DNA from: Branchiostoma floridae
Lineage: Eukaryota > Chordata > Leptocardii > Amphioxiformes > Branchiostomatidae
Direction: 5' to 3'
DNA: 64,000 nucleotides
Assembly (NCBI RefSeq): GCF_000003815.2
Contig: NC_049979.1
Span: forward strand, 9,921,705 to 9,985,704
In this document: positions 1 to 13,700 of the stretch, one piece after another
Numbering within the stretch: position 1 is the first letter of the stretch
How the letters are laid out: each line of letters opens with the position of its first letter
Made by a program: the position numbers and the translations under genes
The notes under the pieces: model-generated
What the model was told of the DNA's origin: nothing
The model's database searches: none
The model's input: only the letters and a program-made list of their open reading frames with translations

Positions 1-96
1 TTTTGCATTGTGATATAGAGACCTTGTGCGTGAAGGTACCCAAGTCTTTGGATATCACAATCATCCTATTCATGATGATTGTGTTACGTTTTGAAT

Positions 97-196
97 NNNN
101 NNNNNNNNNNNNNNNNNNNNNNNNNNNNNNNNNNNNNNNNNNNNNNNNNNNNNNNNNNNNNNNNNNNNNNNNNNNNNNNNNNNNNNNNNNNNNNNN
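97..196. other. Assembly gap, 100 N
   Basis: Exactly 100 N, the customary size for a gap of unknown length. The 96 bases before it show no recognisable feature. Confidence 0.99.
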
Positions 197-3100
197 AGTA
201 CATCAAAGTAGGTGTCTGCTTCATCTTCGAGCGACCGTAATGATACTGAGGTACCGCTGCGTAAGCTTGCGGGCTGAATTGGGATTTCACATCAATCTCT
301 TAAGATGAAGAATGTACTATATTGGGGAATGCGGCACTTTTAGTAAAAAAGGTCAATGACCTATAAGGAAGGTGTAATAAACACAGTATGATTGCGTGAC
401 GACGGGTCTTTCTTCCTAGGTACTACTAGCACCGGCATTTTTGCCGAATACCATTTTCTTTTTAATCAGAGCTGAGCAAGCCATCGATTCTGCGTTGTTA
501 ATGTGTAGTTCTGGACAATCTGGTACTTCACAGACGATCCCTTGTTGTTAGTAGAGTCCCTTTTAAAGTCGCAGGAAATGTGACTTGTTAGATACTGCTG
601 TTGGTTGCCTCTCATATTCACGAGTGTGTTTTGTCGTCGATAAATTGAGCAAGTGAACATAAGATGTTGGCAAACATTTGAGAAGACTGCATCTACCATT
701 GGAGAAGCAGACAGCAAACAGACTCGGCGCCGAAACAGATGGCGACCATTTAGGCGAAATGATGTTTGTCCATCCATCCTAAGCCACGCTGGAGAAGTAG
801 TGGGCTTACAAGCACCTCCTGTGGCGTGTGGCAGGAGGCAGAGCTTTGTAGGGTCGTGCCTCTTCTTCTGGCAGTACGATTCATCATTTCTGGGCCTCGT
901 TTGTCGGAAGCGTTTCCCCACGAAAGCTCCCGGCAGGAACTTATCTCCAAGCAGATGTAACATTCGGGCTTCTTTTGATGTTTTGGGCGCATGTACAAGT
1001 ACGTTTTCCGGGAGGGCTATGCTGTTTGACAGATATCCGACTGACACGGGTACCTGTAAAAAAGTGCGCCTTCCGGAAACACAAATTGTGCTCCAAACAA
1101 GCCCGACTGCTAACGTTACATCTGCTTGAAGATTAAGGATGGATCAGTGAAGTCATAAATGAATGACTGACAGTAACCTAATCAGTCACCCTGATCTCAT
1201 CAAAATGATTTCATTAAAGTCGCCCAATCAAATCACTATTCTTTATTTTTTGAACGATACGTTTCAGGAAAATGAAAATAACTGCAGTACACGTGAAGAC
1301 AAACTGCGTCTTTGTGCTCCAAGAATAAACACGCACGAGTTTGCATCAAATTAGAAAATGAATTAGAACAGAAAGCGTCTAAACATTCATACATGACATG
1401 TAAGATCATGTAAATCTGTTTTTCATATGTAGGTATATATAAGCCTCCTATTGTCTGACCTGATTCGAATTCTTCTCTCGTCTCTTCTATTTTCTTAAAA
1501 TGATCGAAGCTGTGTGTAGATCAGGCTTGACAATGGAGCTGTATAGATGTGAACATAACTTATCTGCTACATGTTCATGGAGTATATTCTTTGACAGAGT
1601 TACCCATTCGGACCGTACAAGAAAGCGCTATAGACCCTACACACTGGACGTGTGTGTTATACGCGTGGAAAGGATATGGAATATGTCGGTGTGGACCATA
1701 CGGCACTTTTTAGATACAAAGCGAGCCATGTTATAAAGCGAGCCACGTTTCCAATCCGGCGCCCGACCGGACAGTTTGCGGGAACGAAAAATAAAGACAA
1801 CAAAACCAGAAAGACGAAAAAATAGTTATGAGCCTAAGTGTAGTGTATTTTCGTGATGTGTCCTTTTGCCAACCGGTCCCGGTTTGGAAATGTTACCCTG
1901 ACATTGAATGTACCCAGCGGTTAGGCCATAGTACTTCCCATTCTGCAAGAAAAGGCAGCATAGTTTAGATATGTAAACGGAAAGGTTAAAGGAAAGCAAT
2001 TATACCACAACACATTACAATGCACATCTTATATGGTTTATCTGATAACAATTATCCTCACATCCCCCTGAGTACACCCCAATGGGCGCTCTCGCCACTT
2101 ATGAGCTATCGGTGACATTGACGGTCATGGTCAGGGATATGTTCGAGTCTTCAGATTCCCAGAGTAATTCTGCTGCCGTTTGATCGTCACAGATGACCGA
2201 ATTCTGAACTCGTTAATTACACGGATGTAATGGGGCTATAACAGGGGCTCCATAAACACCGTTCATAGGATGAATGGTCATGGAGTCAAGAACATGTTTT
2301 ACAGCCAAAACTACCCAAAATGACCTACCACTAACGGGGATCAATAAGATCCGGCCTATGCCATGTGAACAGGTGGTAAAAGGAAAAAATCATCTAAGGG
2401 ACCACTTAAACGGTCACATTGGCCAGGTGGTCTATATGTACAGATGGTCAGCGTTCAAAGTAAATGTTTCCAAGTGCGTTTTGGTCGTGTTCCCTCCGGA
2501 CCAGTCTTGATGTATTAGTTGTGTTGTTTTATAGTCAGACACAGATCCACTATCTGAGGAAACAAACGACGTGTGCCTTTATTCTTTTATCTCCTCGCCT
2601 GTTTCCTCGGTCCATTCGTGTCTTGCAATCTCCGCACATATTCCCCGATGTACCATCTTCTCCTTATTGCTTCACTTCCTATCTATTTCTTCTCATCTTA
2701 ACGGATTCTTCAAGGTCAGAGGAAGAAACTGTGGTGTACACGTGACTTTCAAGGACTCAGATGGCCATTTGAAGCGGGCAAATCGCTTATCAATGAAATG
2801 ATGAAATGAGAAGATGTTTAACCGGCCTAAAGGTAGAACATAAACCGGCATGTAGTCATGCCACGTCTTTTCCGTTAATTTCTAATTACATTTCTGCCAA
2901 AGGTAGATTGATGTGTCCAAGTCTTCAGCAGACGGTGTTGGGTCCGACCTTTGAAGAAGTGTCCAGGGCTGTGGAAGTCGGCAGGTCCACACTGACAGGT
3001 CCAATAGGTCAAGTCTTATTCCATCATCACGCCTGTAATTATAACGGAAGCAGCTTCACGTGTGAAATGGCCGTGACGAAATCGACCCGAGAGGTGGCCA

Positions 3101-5350
3101 GCGGATGTTACTGCCTTCTTATGAAATCTGGCATTTCATTAGAGTTTTGAGAACTGGCCTCTCGGGGTACCCAGTTGGTAGGGGATGCTTTAATATGCTG
3201 CGGGATTTGGGACAGTCTGTGTACATATACTAGCGCAACCACCCAACCAAAGACATGGCAATATCACATTAAAATCTCTGAGGCAAGGCATGATAAGTGC
3301 AACCAGAAGCTGCCCTGGTTTTTCATATCAGTTTCAGTATAAGTGCCTTCGTAACCTGCTCATGCAACAATCCATCCGTTCTCTTCAGCATTAGAAACCA
3401 CAATATGTCGTTTGCAAATAATGTAGACCTGCGAAACTATCCCTACGCCTCAAGCTTTACAAGACGAATGTAATATGAACAAACAGTACTTAGTCAAACC
3501 TCCACACATGGGGATGGAACTGTTCCTTCGGCGTTGCTAATCATAGAAGTACATGGCACGATCTACCCGTCTCTCGTGCCTCTGATTCTCAATCAGAGAG
3601 ACAACCGTTTTAGTCTTATCTTCCACGCCATATAGAATTAGTTTCCTTGCGAGTATCTCAATGCAATCAAGAATTGAGACTAGAAATCTACGAATGAACA
3701 GACGCGGTTCCATAGTCTTGTGCGATTCCCCTGGGCATGGATCCGGGCAAGGCTCATTTTCCACCTTATCGCGCGCCGTTAATAGTGTTGTACTTTGTGT
3801 TTCTGTGCCATGATGAAACAAAGCAATAATACTGAGATATGGTAACGGCGTGCCTAATGATAAGACCAAGAACTGAAACTACTTAACGTTTATGCAATAG
3901 AGACTGTAAATGTAATCGTTCTCTGCATGCATGAAAGCGACCGTCGGAAGTAAAAAATTTGTATCTCACAATTTTGACCATTTGTGTCATTGTACATCAC
4001 ATTCTTCAAAGCTGTTATTGCTGAATACACTGCCGAATTTTTAGGTTTCTGGAGAACATCTGATATATACTTTCCAACGTGTTTTTCTATCAATACATTG
4101 TAGTAGGCCTAGAATAGGGTGTGTCAGATAAACCTCAAACAAACTAGAATGTCAGTGCCGAATACTTTTTCTTGATAAAAGTTTTGAGGAGCAAGATTGT
4201 CCCCACATAAAGTTATTACTATTGAAGCATGCAACAAATAGAAGGTGGAGCATAACTGTCGGGTCCACCATCGGTCACATGATCTGGCCGTCTGTGAGCC
4301 TTTTGATCCGTGCTGTTTAACGTCCGTTGCAAGTGAGACCAAAATGAACGAATGTAAGGTCAATCCGATACCCCCGGTTCTGGGCAATGGTCTCAAACTG
4401 CTTCGGTATGCCAATTATGTTAGATATTTCACCCAGAATGCGACAGCCGCTGAAGGCAAAACAACAGGTTCCAATTTCAGATTTCTCATTAACAACATAG
4501 CGGTTCTCTCGGGCGCTCTACTCCCTGGAGCACAGATTCGACATGTTTGGGTGAAAATTGGTTACCAGCCATGATTGATTTGAACTTTGTTAAATGTTTA
4601 TGTCATCATAACTATATTACAATGGGACCACTTCGGAAGACAATAAATGTTGTTTTATTGTGATGTTAGTTTTAAAGCTTATGTGTGTTTCTGTGTAAGA
4701 TTGTCAAAACCTTAATCTGTTCAGGATTGCCAATGAATTCTACTATATTCCGATTCAGCAGAGATTCTGTAAGTCAGCAAATAATTGGATTTTGTTGATT
4801 TACAACAGTCACCATTTCACAACATTACACGTACGTACGTGGCCATAAATGACAGGTACAATAAAGACATGCCAAGTTTACTGCCCTACGGCCATACCAA
4901 ATATCATAAATATCATACTGGTGATTAGGCAAACGCTATGACGATGTTCTGCTGCAGGGAAGTCGAAGGAGAGGTAAAACAGCTATCTGCAAGCAGACTC
5001 TCTCTTTTAATCAGCTGTCGCTTTTCTATTTCCCGTGAGACAGTTTCCCCTCTCCCTTGCCGCTTGTTTAAATACGGCTATCTTAACTCAGCCAGCATAA
5101 AACCTCTGCGTTTATTAGGACGGCTTGACAACTGCCTTTTAGTGGTACCCTTCAAGCGTTTTATTGCTTTTTAAATTCCTTTTTGTCTGCCAATGTCTAT
5201 AGCGCCAGACATCCCTACTCAGCACATCAGCTTTTATGCCAATTTCGGCTATGGTCGTCAATTTGATTGGTCATAAACTGGAAATAAAGACGCGTTCTGT
5301 CAAACATTGATTGTGGTCAAAGGATGACTTCATAAAATTGTATTGTGTTT
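197..5350. other. Non-coding stretch left of the first transposon
   Basis: Apart from the foldback at 1741-1900, nothing is recognised. The longest frame is 193 codons on the - strand (466-1047). It starts at GTG, has no recognisable domain, and is opposed by a 158-codon frame on the + strand; both look like chance openings in a GC-richer patch. A short hairpin (CCCGAGAGG...CCTCTCGGG) lies around 3089-3166. Confidence 0.6.
1741..1900. mobile_element. Foldback element, family 1 copy 1 (MITE-like)
   Basis: About 160 bp with imperfect terminal inverted repeats. The left end holds TTTCCAATCCGGCGCCCGACC. The right end, read on the - strand, holds ATTTCCAAACCGGGACCGG. Two other copies (23873-24052 and 32067-32257) share the ends and an AT-rich middle. 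No coding capacity, so a non-autonomous DNA transposon is inferred. The target duplication is not clear. Confidence 0.65.
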
Positions 5351-5420
5351 AGATGCGCCAAAAAGTAATTACTCAAGCAACCGGATATGGTTTTGGAAAC
5401 GGTCAGTAGTTTTTGTCAGT
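5351..5420 (+). repeat. Dispersed repeat fragment, family 2 copy 1
   Basis: Contains GCGCCAAAAAGTAATTAC followed by TCAAGCAACCGGATATGG and TTTTGGAAACGGTCAG. The same string of motifs recurs at about 7103-7200 (same strand) and 63001-63053 (opposite strand). It is probably a fragment of an interspersed element of unknown class. Confidence 0.5.
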
Positions 5421-5643
5421 GACACTTGTGTTTATCTGGCTATACCTCAGCTATGCCACTAGTGACTTGCACAGTGACTTGCCCGGTGCCTATGCGCTGT
5501 TACTGCCAATAGGCTTAGTACAAAGGGGTAGATAACGTTTGTGCAATTCGTTCATTTTGAGTTATTCTGGTTCAGTGTTTTAATGCACTCCGGTCGATTC
5601 CAAACATATCCTGTGACTAATTAAGGCACGCAAAAGATCTTAG

Positions 5644-5913
5644 CTATTTGCAGCACGTCACCGGAACGTACTGCGCCTGCGCGAAAAGTATAGACATGCT
5701 AAACCTTGCTAAACCCCCGGTTTACTAAAGGGCCGCATTTAAGAAAGTACGTGCGTATATAAGGGTAAAATCCCGTGTACGTTTTACATGAAACCATGTC
5801 TCTAACATATACTATGCAACAAGCGGAATTTCAATGCAACGTTGACCAAACCAAGCCCCAAAACACCAGGGTTCGCGCAGGCGCAGTACGTTCCGGTGAC
5901 GTGCTGCTATTTG
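5644..5913. mobile_element. Non-autonomous DNA transposon with perfect terminal inverted repeats and target duplication
   Basis: The element spans 5651-5906. Its termini are CAGCACGTCACCGGAAC... and the exact complement. The inverted repeats are identical over 36 bases (5650-5685 and 5872-5907). The 7-base direct repeat CTATTTG abuts both ends (5644-5650 and 5907-5913), as expected of a target-site duplication. The 186-base interior has no open frame. CAG...CTG ends are typical of hAT elements, but those usually make 8-bp duplications, so the superfamily is left open. The lack of mismatches between the arms suggests a fairly recent insertion. Confidence 0.88.
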
Positions 5914-7102
5914 CTAAACTGGGAGTCCTCTAATAGAAAAACCAACCATGGAAAACTCTATTCATTACTACAACCATGATTTATAGTCGTACTTGCACAG
6001 ATATCGAGCGTTTTGCAGGCTCCGTCCAGCTGTGCCCAGCCGTGTAAGTTGCTGTCGTAGGCAATACGGGGACGACGTGTGTTGGAGATGGATGTTTCTT
6101 GGTTCACAGCGTCCAAATTATGTTTGTATCGTTGGAAATGGCGCGGCATCGCCTACCACCTGGTGAAGGTGCCCAGAGCAGGTCTATTTGCGGTGGGAGA
6201 GTGGTTGATTTATCGTCCGCCCTGCCGCAGCCTGCACACCGTTAGGGGACGGCCAGCTGGGCGGGTGAAACATTTGTCGGCAGCCGATAGTTTATAGGTG
6301 ACCTACAACTCGATTATTTGCACACTGCCGACAATGGTGATGAATTGGCTGACATGGACAGCCAATTTATCTAGTTCCATGTGCCTAAGGAATTGCTGTA
6401 GTGTGCCCGTGTCTTCGCGAGTGTGGCAGTAATCCTTTTCCTTCAGAAGTCCTCAACAACATTCTTCATGAGTGTAATAGCAGAGTTGCTCAGATAGATT
6501 TTGTACTGCTTTTCAGCGATTGGAAACTGATCAGATATAGATTAAAAAGATGAATTACGTCAGGTTATATACGAAGGTCTTTGTTTTCTTCCCCCAAAAA
6601 GAAGGAATGTAATTTTTAAATAACAGACTGATACAGAGTTTCTGCCAGACTCAATAGGTTGCTGAATAAACAGTTGAAACTGGCCAGAAAGACTAAATAA
6701 CACACCACGGCCACAAGAGTTCATGTTGCAACCTATGGTCTGCTTTCCCCACTGGTATATCATTTAGTCAATTTGGCCAATTTCTATTTCATTTTCTACA
6801 ATATTCCTGCAACCGTTGGAGTCTTGTAAATACTTGAAACCCTGTCGACCGCTCCATGCTCCCTCTTGCTGCGTTATTTCGTGCGGGTATTGACCTGCGT
6901 GCGGGCCCAACACAGAGGCATTGTCGCCAGTGTTGGGGTGACATACGACGTGACAAGGTAACGTTAGATATGTTTAACGTTTAGTTTGGTGAACGTACGT
7001 CAGCGTATACCTATAATGTTATCTGTGTGAATTGAACCATACTTTATATATCAATGACTTGACAAGCATTTGTAAAGCAAGTAGATAGACAAATGTTGTG
7101 GA
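5914..7102. other. Non-coding stretch between transposon and LINE remnant
   Basis: No gene, RNA or repeat recognised. The short open frames here have no recognisable domain. Confidence 0.55.
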
Positions 7103-7200
7103 ATAATTCAAGCAACCGGATAAGGTTGTATCAAGAGTCATATGTTTCAGTTCGCATCTACACTCTTTCATCAGTGACTAAGAATAATTCTGAAGACAAG
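7103..7200 (+). repeat. Dispersed repeat fragment, family 2 copy 2
   Basis: Contains ATTCAAGCAACCGGATAAGG and, further on, CATCAGTGACTAAG, corresponding to TCAAGCAACCGGATATGG and GTCAGTGACAC in the copy at 5351. It adjoins the 3' tail of the LINE remnant on the other strand but appears to be a separate element. Confidence 0.45.
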
Positions 7201-7211
7201 TATAACTCGTA

Positions 7212-7788
7212 TATAAATGTAGATATCTGTATCTGTATCTATATAGCCGGTATAACCGCCCTTCAGCGTAACACACCAACTTCGCAGGCACGCGGCGCGG
7301 CAGTAGCTGGTTATATCACACTGAACTACCTGTCACACCTAACATCTACAAATTCTTTTTTAAACTATCCAACAAACAAAGATACTCCTGCTGTGCTTGG
7401 TGCTAACAAATTCCACCCCATGATAATTCTGGGAAAATATGATTTTTTGAACACATCAATCCCAGGTTGGTACTTGAAGGCATGACGATTACTTATTTCT
7501 CTTCAAGCTGGTATTAAATACTTATTATTCGGTACGTCCATCAGTTTGTTGGTCATTTTGTACACAGTCTGGAGATTTTCCTTATGTCTTCAAGTGCCAT
7601 CTACTGCAGGCCTTTATCATTTTGGCATCCCTGTTGTACGTGTTTGTGCAGAATCTTGCAGCATGATTCAGTACCCTTTCCAGTTTATCTTTGTCTTTCT
7701 TTGTATACGTGTCCCATACTGGTGCCGCAAATTCAAAGTTCGGTCTTACCAGTGACGTGTATGCAAGTGATTTTACCCTGGCTGGGCA
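7212..7788 (-). pseudogene. LINE (CR1/L2-like) reverse-transcriptase C-terminal remnant with 3' tail
   Basis: Read on the - strand, 7788-7582 encodes 68 residues ending in a stop. They include AYTSLVRPNFEFAAPVWDTY and HAARFCTNTYNRDAKM, typical of the C-terminal region of non-LTR retrotransposon ORF2 proteins. The match continues in other frames: LEDIRKISRLCT and MTNKLMDVPNNKYLIPA, then KSYFPRIIMGWN and FKKEFVDV down to about 7340, so at least two frameshifts and several stops break it. Beyond this is a non-coding 3' stretch ending in an AGATACAGATACAGATA-type tail near 7215-7240, as LINE 3' ends often have. It is 5'-truncated and inactive. The clade is inferred from the motif style only. Confidence 0.8.
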
Positions 7789-10700
7789 TACCTACAAGTT
7801 GAGTTTGATCACTCACAATGTCTGTTTCGCTTACGTTGCTGTTATTTTGTACACGCAGTTTGTCAGGTATGAGTGGAGTTTTGTCATTGTTCGTGTCTGA
7901 CCACAGAACTGGTAAGGGGTTACATATGGAGTTCGTTTGTTCGCTATATGCCTTTTCCTCTTCCAGGGTGTTCAGATCTTTTGAAGAAGTTGTCAATGAC
8001 TTGAGTTTTGAGATTTGTCTGCTGACTTATAGAAATCGAGTATTACTAGGTCCACCTGTGGATGAAAGAGTTGGAAATATTGCTACTAGACTGACGTCGA
8101 AGTACAAGTACAAATTTACCGCTGTGACCTCAATCGGTCATGTCTAACCCACGGGCTTTCTTGTGGCAACAGATGTTAGAGTTAAGAAAGTCTTTTGGGC
8201 CAAGTCAATATTTTGGTGTTAAACATAGAGCCTGAACAATGCCACACAGCACCCACGGGATGGAATGGCACCAAAATTTGCTTTCTCGTGTCATTTTTCT
8301 TCTACTTCGACAAAGCTTCAGATGTACGGTAGGTTGACGTTTTCTGGGAGCGTTGCCAGCGTCCTGTAATTTTCCATGTACCGCGCCATAATTACTGGTC
8401 CTACAGTGTTGGTCTGACGCTAAGAAAAGATCAAATTAAAAGTGACCGACAAAAGTAGGGTGATGAAAGCTAATGATGTCGTTTGACTATGTTCAAAACG
8501 TTAGTAAATGTTAGCGGCTAGAGTCTACAAAGCATTTGTAAGATAATCCTGAGATGCCACAGATAGTATGGTAGTATATGGACTCGAGGAAATGAGAGTT
8601 AAAGGACGTCTAGTGCTCAAAAGGATCCAGTGGATTTAGCTCCGAGCCAGGTAGGGTCTAAAGGAGGGTCGGGGATCAACTCTATCACCCGTCGTTGATG
8701 CACCATAATCTTCCTGCATGAAAAATGTGCTTTCTATGGATAACTTACTGGATGCATTGACATTTCTCTGGTTCTTTATGCCTTAGTGTTTTTATACTTC
8801 AGCCTTACACATGGACAAATGCCAGCTTAACGACTTAACAGCCCATATGTATCGTGCCTGATAATCCCCTGCTGTATCAGACACGCCTGCTTACCGTGAC
8901 CATCCTTGGTGATGGATTCTGATACCCAGGCGCCTGTCTTTGTGCGTGAACTTCAGACGACATCAACTGACGACGCTACCGTATTAAGTTGCTAAACTCC
9001 TCTTTAGACTTCGAAGAAGGAAATCAAAAGGGATGACTAGTGAGGGATACATCTATGGCACCGCAATGTCTGTTAGATAGAGAAACTGAATCACAAGTAA
9101 TGAGTTAGTTTTTCTTTTCTAAATATCAAAAGGAATCACTTTTGACTTTGACATCTAACGGAAAAAAGCATTGAGTGCGTTTGTCATGATCATGAGCTCA
9201 TACTCAATTCTTGATTTCAGAATTGTCTTCGCTTGCAGTCCCGCAAACTTTGTACCAGTATCAGGTAAAGTCAGACAGGTCCAACTGATATCATTCTTGA
9301 TCACGGTAGCTGTAATTATGCTGAGATAGATCTCTATAGCTAATTAGAAAGAATGGTTTTACGTGTCCATCGCTCAGCTACAGACTGTGAGCTCATTTAC
9401 GTCTTTGGACACTGATAGACGATTTGGCCAAAGATGAATGAACTGAACACTGAAACATACCGCAGCTCTAAATCAAGGAATGAAAGATTTTCTTTCGAAC
9501 CGCTAACAAAAATATCAAACGACAGGTTTTTGTGACTTATTTTGCCCCATAAGCATCATCCCAGTAAGTTTCAGGCAGAACCTAGATCAGTCTCAGTGTT
9601 ATACTATTTTTTCTTCTTTAGTACTTTAATCTCTACCTTGTCGTCTACATAGATTATTGAATGCCACAATGATCAAGCTTAAAACTCTGACACTGTACTG
9701 CACCCTACATCTGCTTGGCGATCACGCCCAGAGCTCGAGCGCAATGACGTTGATTCCGTCACCAGACCAACTGCACTACAGTCTGCACAGAGAGAACTGC
9801 AGCGGTAGATGACGCCTGGCGGGGCACAGTTGTGTGGACTCCGCAGCGGTTCAGCGTGCAAATTGCTCTTTCATAATCCGATAGCAGGGGCGGCGGAACA
9901 AAGCTTCGCACAAGCAAATCTGTCATGCCGAGTTACCTGGTAACGCAGACAGACCTGGCGGCGCGGTGAGAGAAAACAGGGACGACGCGACTCATCTCTC
10001 CGTGCGTGGTTTGGACGGAACAGCTTTTGGTTCTCCGCACTTTGAAGATATCTCGGACTACGAGCGGTTTGAGACAGGCAAGTCTACTCTTCATTACATT
10101 TGGAGCTGAGAAAATACCTGACTGTTAGGAATTGTTAACCCCCTCCCGCTGAATGTCTTCCTGTCTCCTGTGGTGGAACTACTTGCCAACATGACACGTT
10201 AGGTCGGTGGTGGCATTCAACGTGTTCTGTGCGCAACACTGGCCGTGTAGAAACCAAGTCTAGTGGCTAGAGTTGTCAGCCGTTTGGGAAACACGTTCAT
10301 TGTTCGACCGGCCTTCTTGATCAGTCGTGTGCACAAAGGATTGATAGACTGCGCCAGGCAAAGCTGATCGCCGTAAGTGTTAAACCTATTTTTATTCTAC
10401 CAAACCTACTTCGTCTGTCTTTGCTTGCCTCAACTGTTGAACTTTGTGTTACCCACCTCAGTGACGAAACCGAAATTTCGTCTCAGTCGTGAAGAGTCGA
10501 TGGTGTGTAGGTTTCGTAGCACAGCGGGGAGGTGAGTTCCAAAGCTTCATGAGAAAAACTTACAGGCCAAACCTGTGCTATCACTCGTGAGTTAACCACT
10601 GCAAATCTGTGCCCTAAGGACGCGCTTAACACATATTTGATTACCAGTCAGCTATTTCTTGCACTTCGCTGTTGCAACAGCAACTTGTTAGATATATCAT

Positions 10701-13700
10701 TACGGTACGTGCTATACTCTGGGTTTCAGCCTCACAAATGCAGCTCGGCAAAGTGGTTTTGGTCACGCACAAATCTCGCTTAGGCATTAGGTTTTTCATG
10801 AAGACATTTGGTGCCATATTTTCATTATTTGCAAATTTGCACGTTTTCTGTATCACATATTCCGTAGCAGTGTGCTCATCCAGGAGTCAGAATATATATT
10901 TGGTTGAATTTATGGATGTTTAAATCTTTAAATAGCCCAGTTAATTGTGCATCCCCGCAACAATCGATGGGGTTTGATAATGGTAATGAATCTGTCATTG
11001 CTGCCGCGAATGCGCGGGGTCGCCTCGAATCACCCGACATCATTCTTCTACCTGTCCAGGTGACGGCGCCTTGAAAGGCTTTCTGAAAGTGATGGAATGT
11101 TTGTGACAGTGTTTTGTCGGTGCACTATTGTCGGGGAACAATGAGAAGACGACAGTGACATTTTGAATCCGGTTTGTACTTTGTGTGGAGTGATTGCTTA
11201 CACGTAACGGAACCATTGTTCGGGTATGGAGAAGTAGTTACAGAACAGTAACCTTAAGAATCAGTGGCGCCCAGCTTACAAGGTTAGCAGTGAAAACATA
11301 CAAGACGGTAAATACTGTAGAGTAATAGTTTGTGCGGTCTTTCATATGAGCAAGCTAGCGCTAGGAGTTCAGACAAAAGAGCATGGCATAAGGACTGATG
11401 TGACAGTTGCAATGCATTTCGGATGTGGAAATGTACTTTCCATATTCGGTCATTAGACCGGTGTCTAGAAACAGCATTGGGGGGTTGGCAGAGTACCCTG
11501 CTGGGTAGAGCTTTTAAACTTGCCTTCAGGGCCTAGTTTAGTAGGGGAGATTAGCCCATATTCCAGCGCACATTCATCTAAAAGTGCTCTCCTTGTGGGT
11601 ACAATTACGAGGGAATGAGACCGTATAGGATTTGGCCCCGTGAAAATGCCAGTATGGGGCCTATTACAACAGCTCCAATACGTCAGCAGCCCGATGAAGA
11701 AAGATGTACCAGTCCATAACGACTGGGCGTGTTTCATCAGAATGAACATGGATCACTGTGTAGCAATAAAACTTATCCAAATTGCTGATCCCACAGATCG
11801 CTTCAGCCCTGCAATTAAGACACATCCAACCTACCATAGACGTGCGTTTTCCCTATGCTATGATACTTCTGAAAACTAAGACGAATCGCCGATTTCCTGT
11901 GGCAATGTTTTAAAACTCTTTCTCTGATTCTCCCGGAATCTTCATGTTTATATTGCTTTTGGGCGTTCCGATTTGATAGGTCATTTATTACTTTATCAAA
12001 ACTAGGTCTATAACAGAAAGTCTTACAATCCTTGAGTACGACAAGTACCCAATCGTCTTTTTGAATGTGAACCATTACCAAATGTCCACATGGGCCTGAC
12101 TGAGCTATTTGGGATTTAAAACATCAACTCCAGAGCCATAATTGTTTTCAAGCCAGTTGTGAGTTGAGACCGGCGTGTCTTCGTGCGGAGGATTCAAACA
12201 ACAAGTCCTGTACCTGCGCACGTGTTATTTCATCAGAACTTCAAAATTGCCTTTGGGATTTTTCCCTTGCTGTTTTATGAATATGATTCATCTACCATGT
12301 TCTACAGTGGGTCACTATAGTGTTTGTTTGCAACTGCTCCGCTGCGAGATCTTCAAAAAGAAAAACCTAATGGGTTTGTAGTAGCTCTAATACAAAACAG
12401 TCTGCTACCTACTTCTGACTGACTACATACAGACTAATCATTAAGCAGATTTTTGTGACATTCACGGGAGCATGAAAATAGTAAAAGGTAAACTACTAAA
12501 AAGAAGCCCTAGATATCGCAAAAACAACAGCTGCGGGTGTAAACCATTAAGACTGAATCGGATTCTACATCCTGTTGCGTCCATTCTTCTGATGTGTAAT
12601 CTCATTAAGTTAAGGGCTGCAAAGTATATCACTGTACAGTTGGATCTACTCGCACCTGGATGGACCCCTTCTCTGGACGATAGGGGTGGATGCTTCTCTT
12701 ACATGCTCGATTTGTGGCTCTCCTCAAACCCGGGACCCTCATCTGTCATCCCATCCGCAGGATGTCCCTTACCGAACCTGGTCCCTTCTTAGTCCCTTCT
12801 CGAAGTTCAATGTCACCTGCGGGGAGTAAGGTAATTCGTGTTAAGTGCCTTTCTTCAGAGCACGTCATCGGGCATGACAGGGGATAGAAACACGCTGACG
12901 ATTACGCCTCTGCGACGCCCTTGGCGCATTAAACCCCTTTTACAGTGGTTCATTTATTTTCATAAGCCGACTCACCCTCTGCAACCTCTTGAGGCAAGAT
13001 CCGTTTCAGCAAGTGTGCTCAGACGGAAAACCACAGCTTGAACTGTGGGTGATATCTTGTCCTTCCACTATAAAGTGTTAGTGTTAACGCCATATATGGG
13101 CATCATACTTTGGTAAGTACATATAATGCCTAATGTTTATGTGAAATTATACAAATTAATCATAGTACTTGAGTTTAATGCTTCACAAGAAATTCCAAAA
13201 CGCTAAGAGTGCCTACTTCCCAGCTATATATTTATGGCATAGTCACATTTGTAAATTGAACAAAAGAAAGTTCTGCGAAGTTCTCAGGCTTATGCTGTTT
13301 CTCCTAATAGTTGTCAATAAACTACTTAAGTACTCGCAAGTTCACTAGGCCATGAACACGTAGGTCAACTACCTGTTAGTAACCTGTGACGTCTCAGGAC
13401 AAAGTCTACCACTGCTTGTTTTTACTACTATGTACAGACACGCACGTGGCGATAAATCTTTAATGTTGTCATGAGAGGCTGAAACACAATGACAGCTAGT
13501 ATGCAAAGCCACTATACAAAGTTAACTGCCTAGCCTCTTTGTCCTTTCCGTAGATATTTGCGAAGAGAACGAACGAAACTCGGCAGCTACATTAGGTTTG
13601 GATACCAGGATAAATCATATAGCCTGTTTCTAACGTCATATGCTGGAACTCGAGCCTTTCAAGTTTCTTCATCATTATATCTTTGTCAAAAAAAATCCTG

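Noticed and set aside
466-1129. 193-codon frame (-) overlapping a 158-codon frame (+) as possible genes
   Set aside because: No recognisable domain in either; the - frame starts at GTG with no ATG support, and two long opposing frames in the same DNA usually mean a GC-rich chance opening.
7733-7996. 87-codon - frame upstream of the LINE remnant as part of its reverse transcriptase
   Set aside because: Its sequence does not resemble reverse transcriptase; the true LINE frame in the overlap 7733-7788 is a different one.
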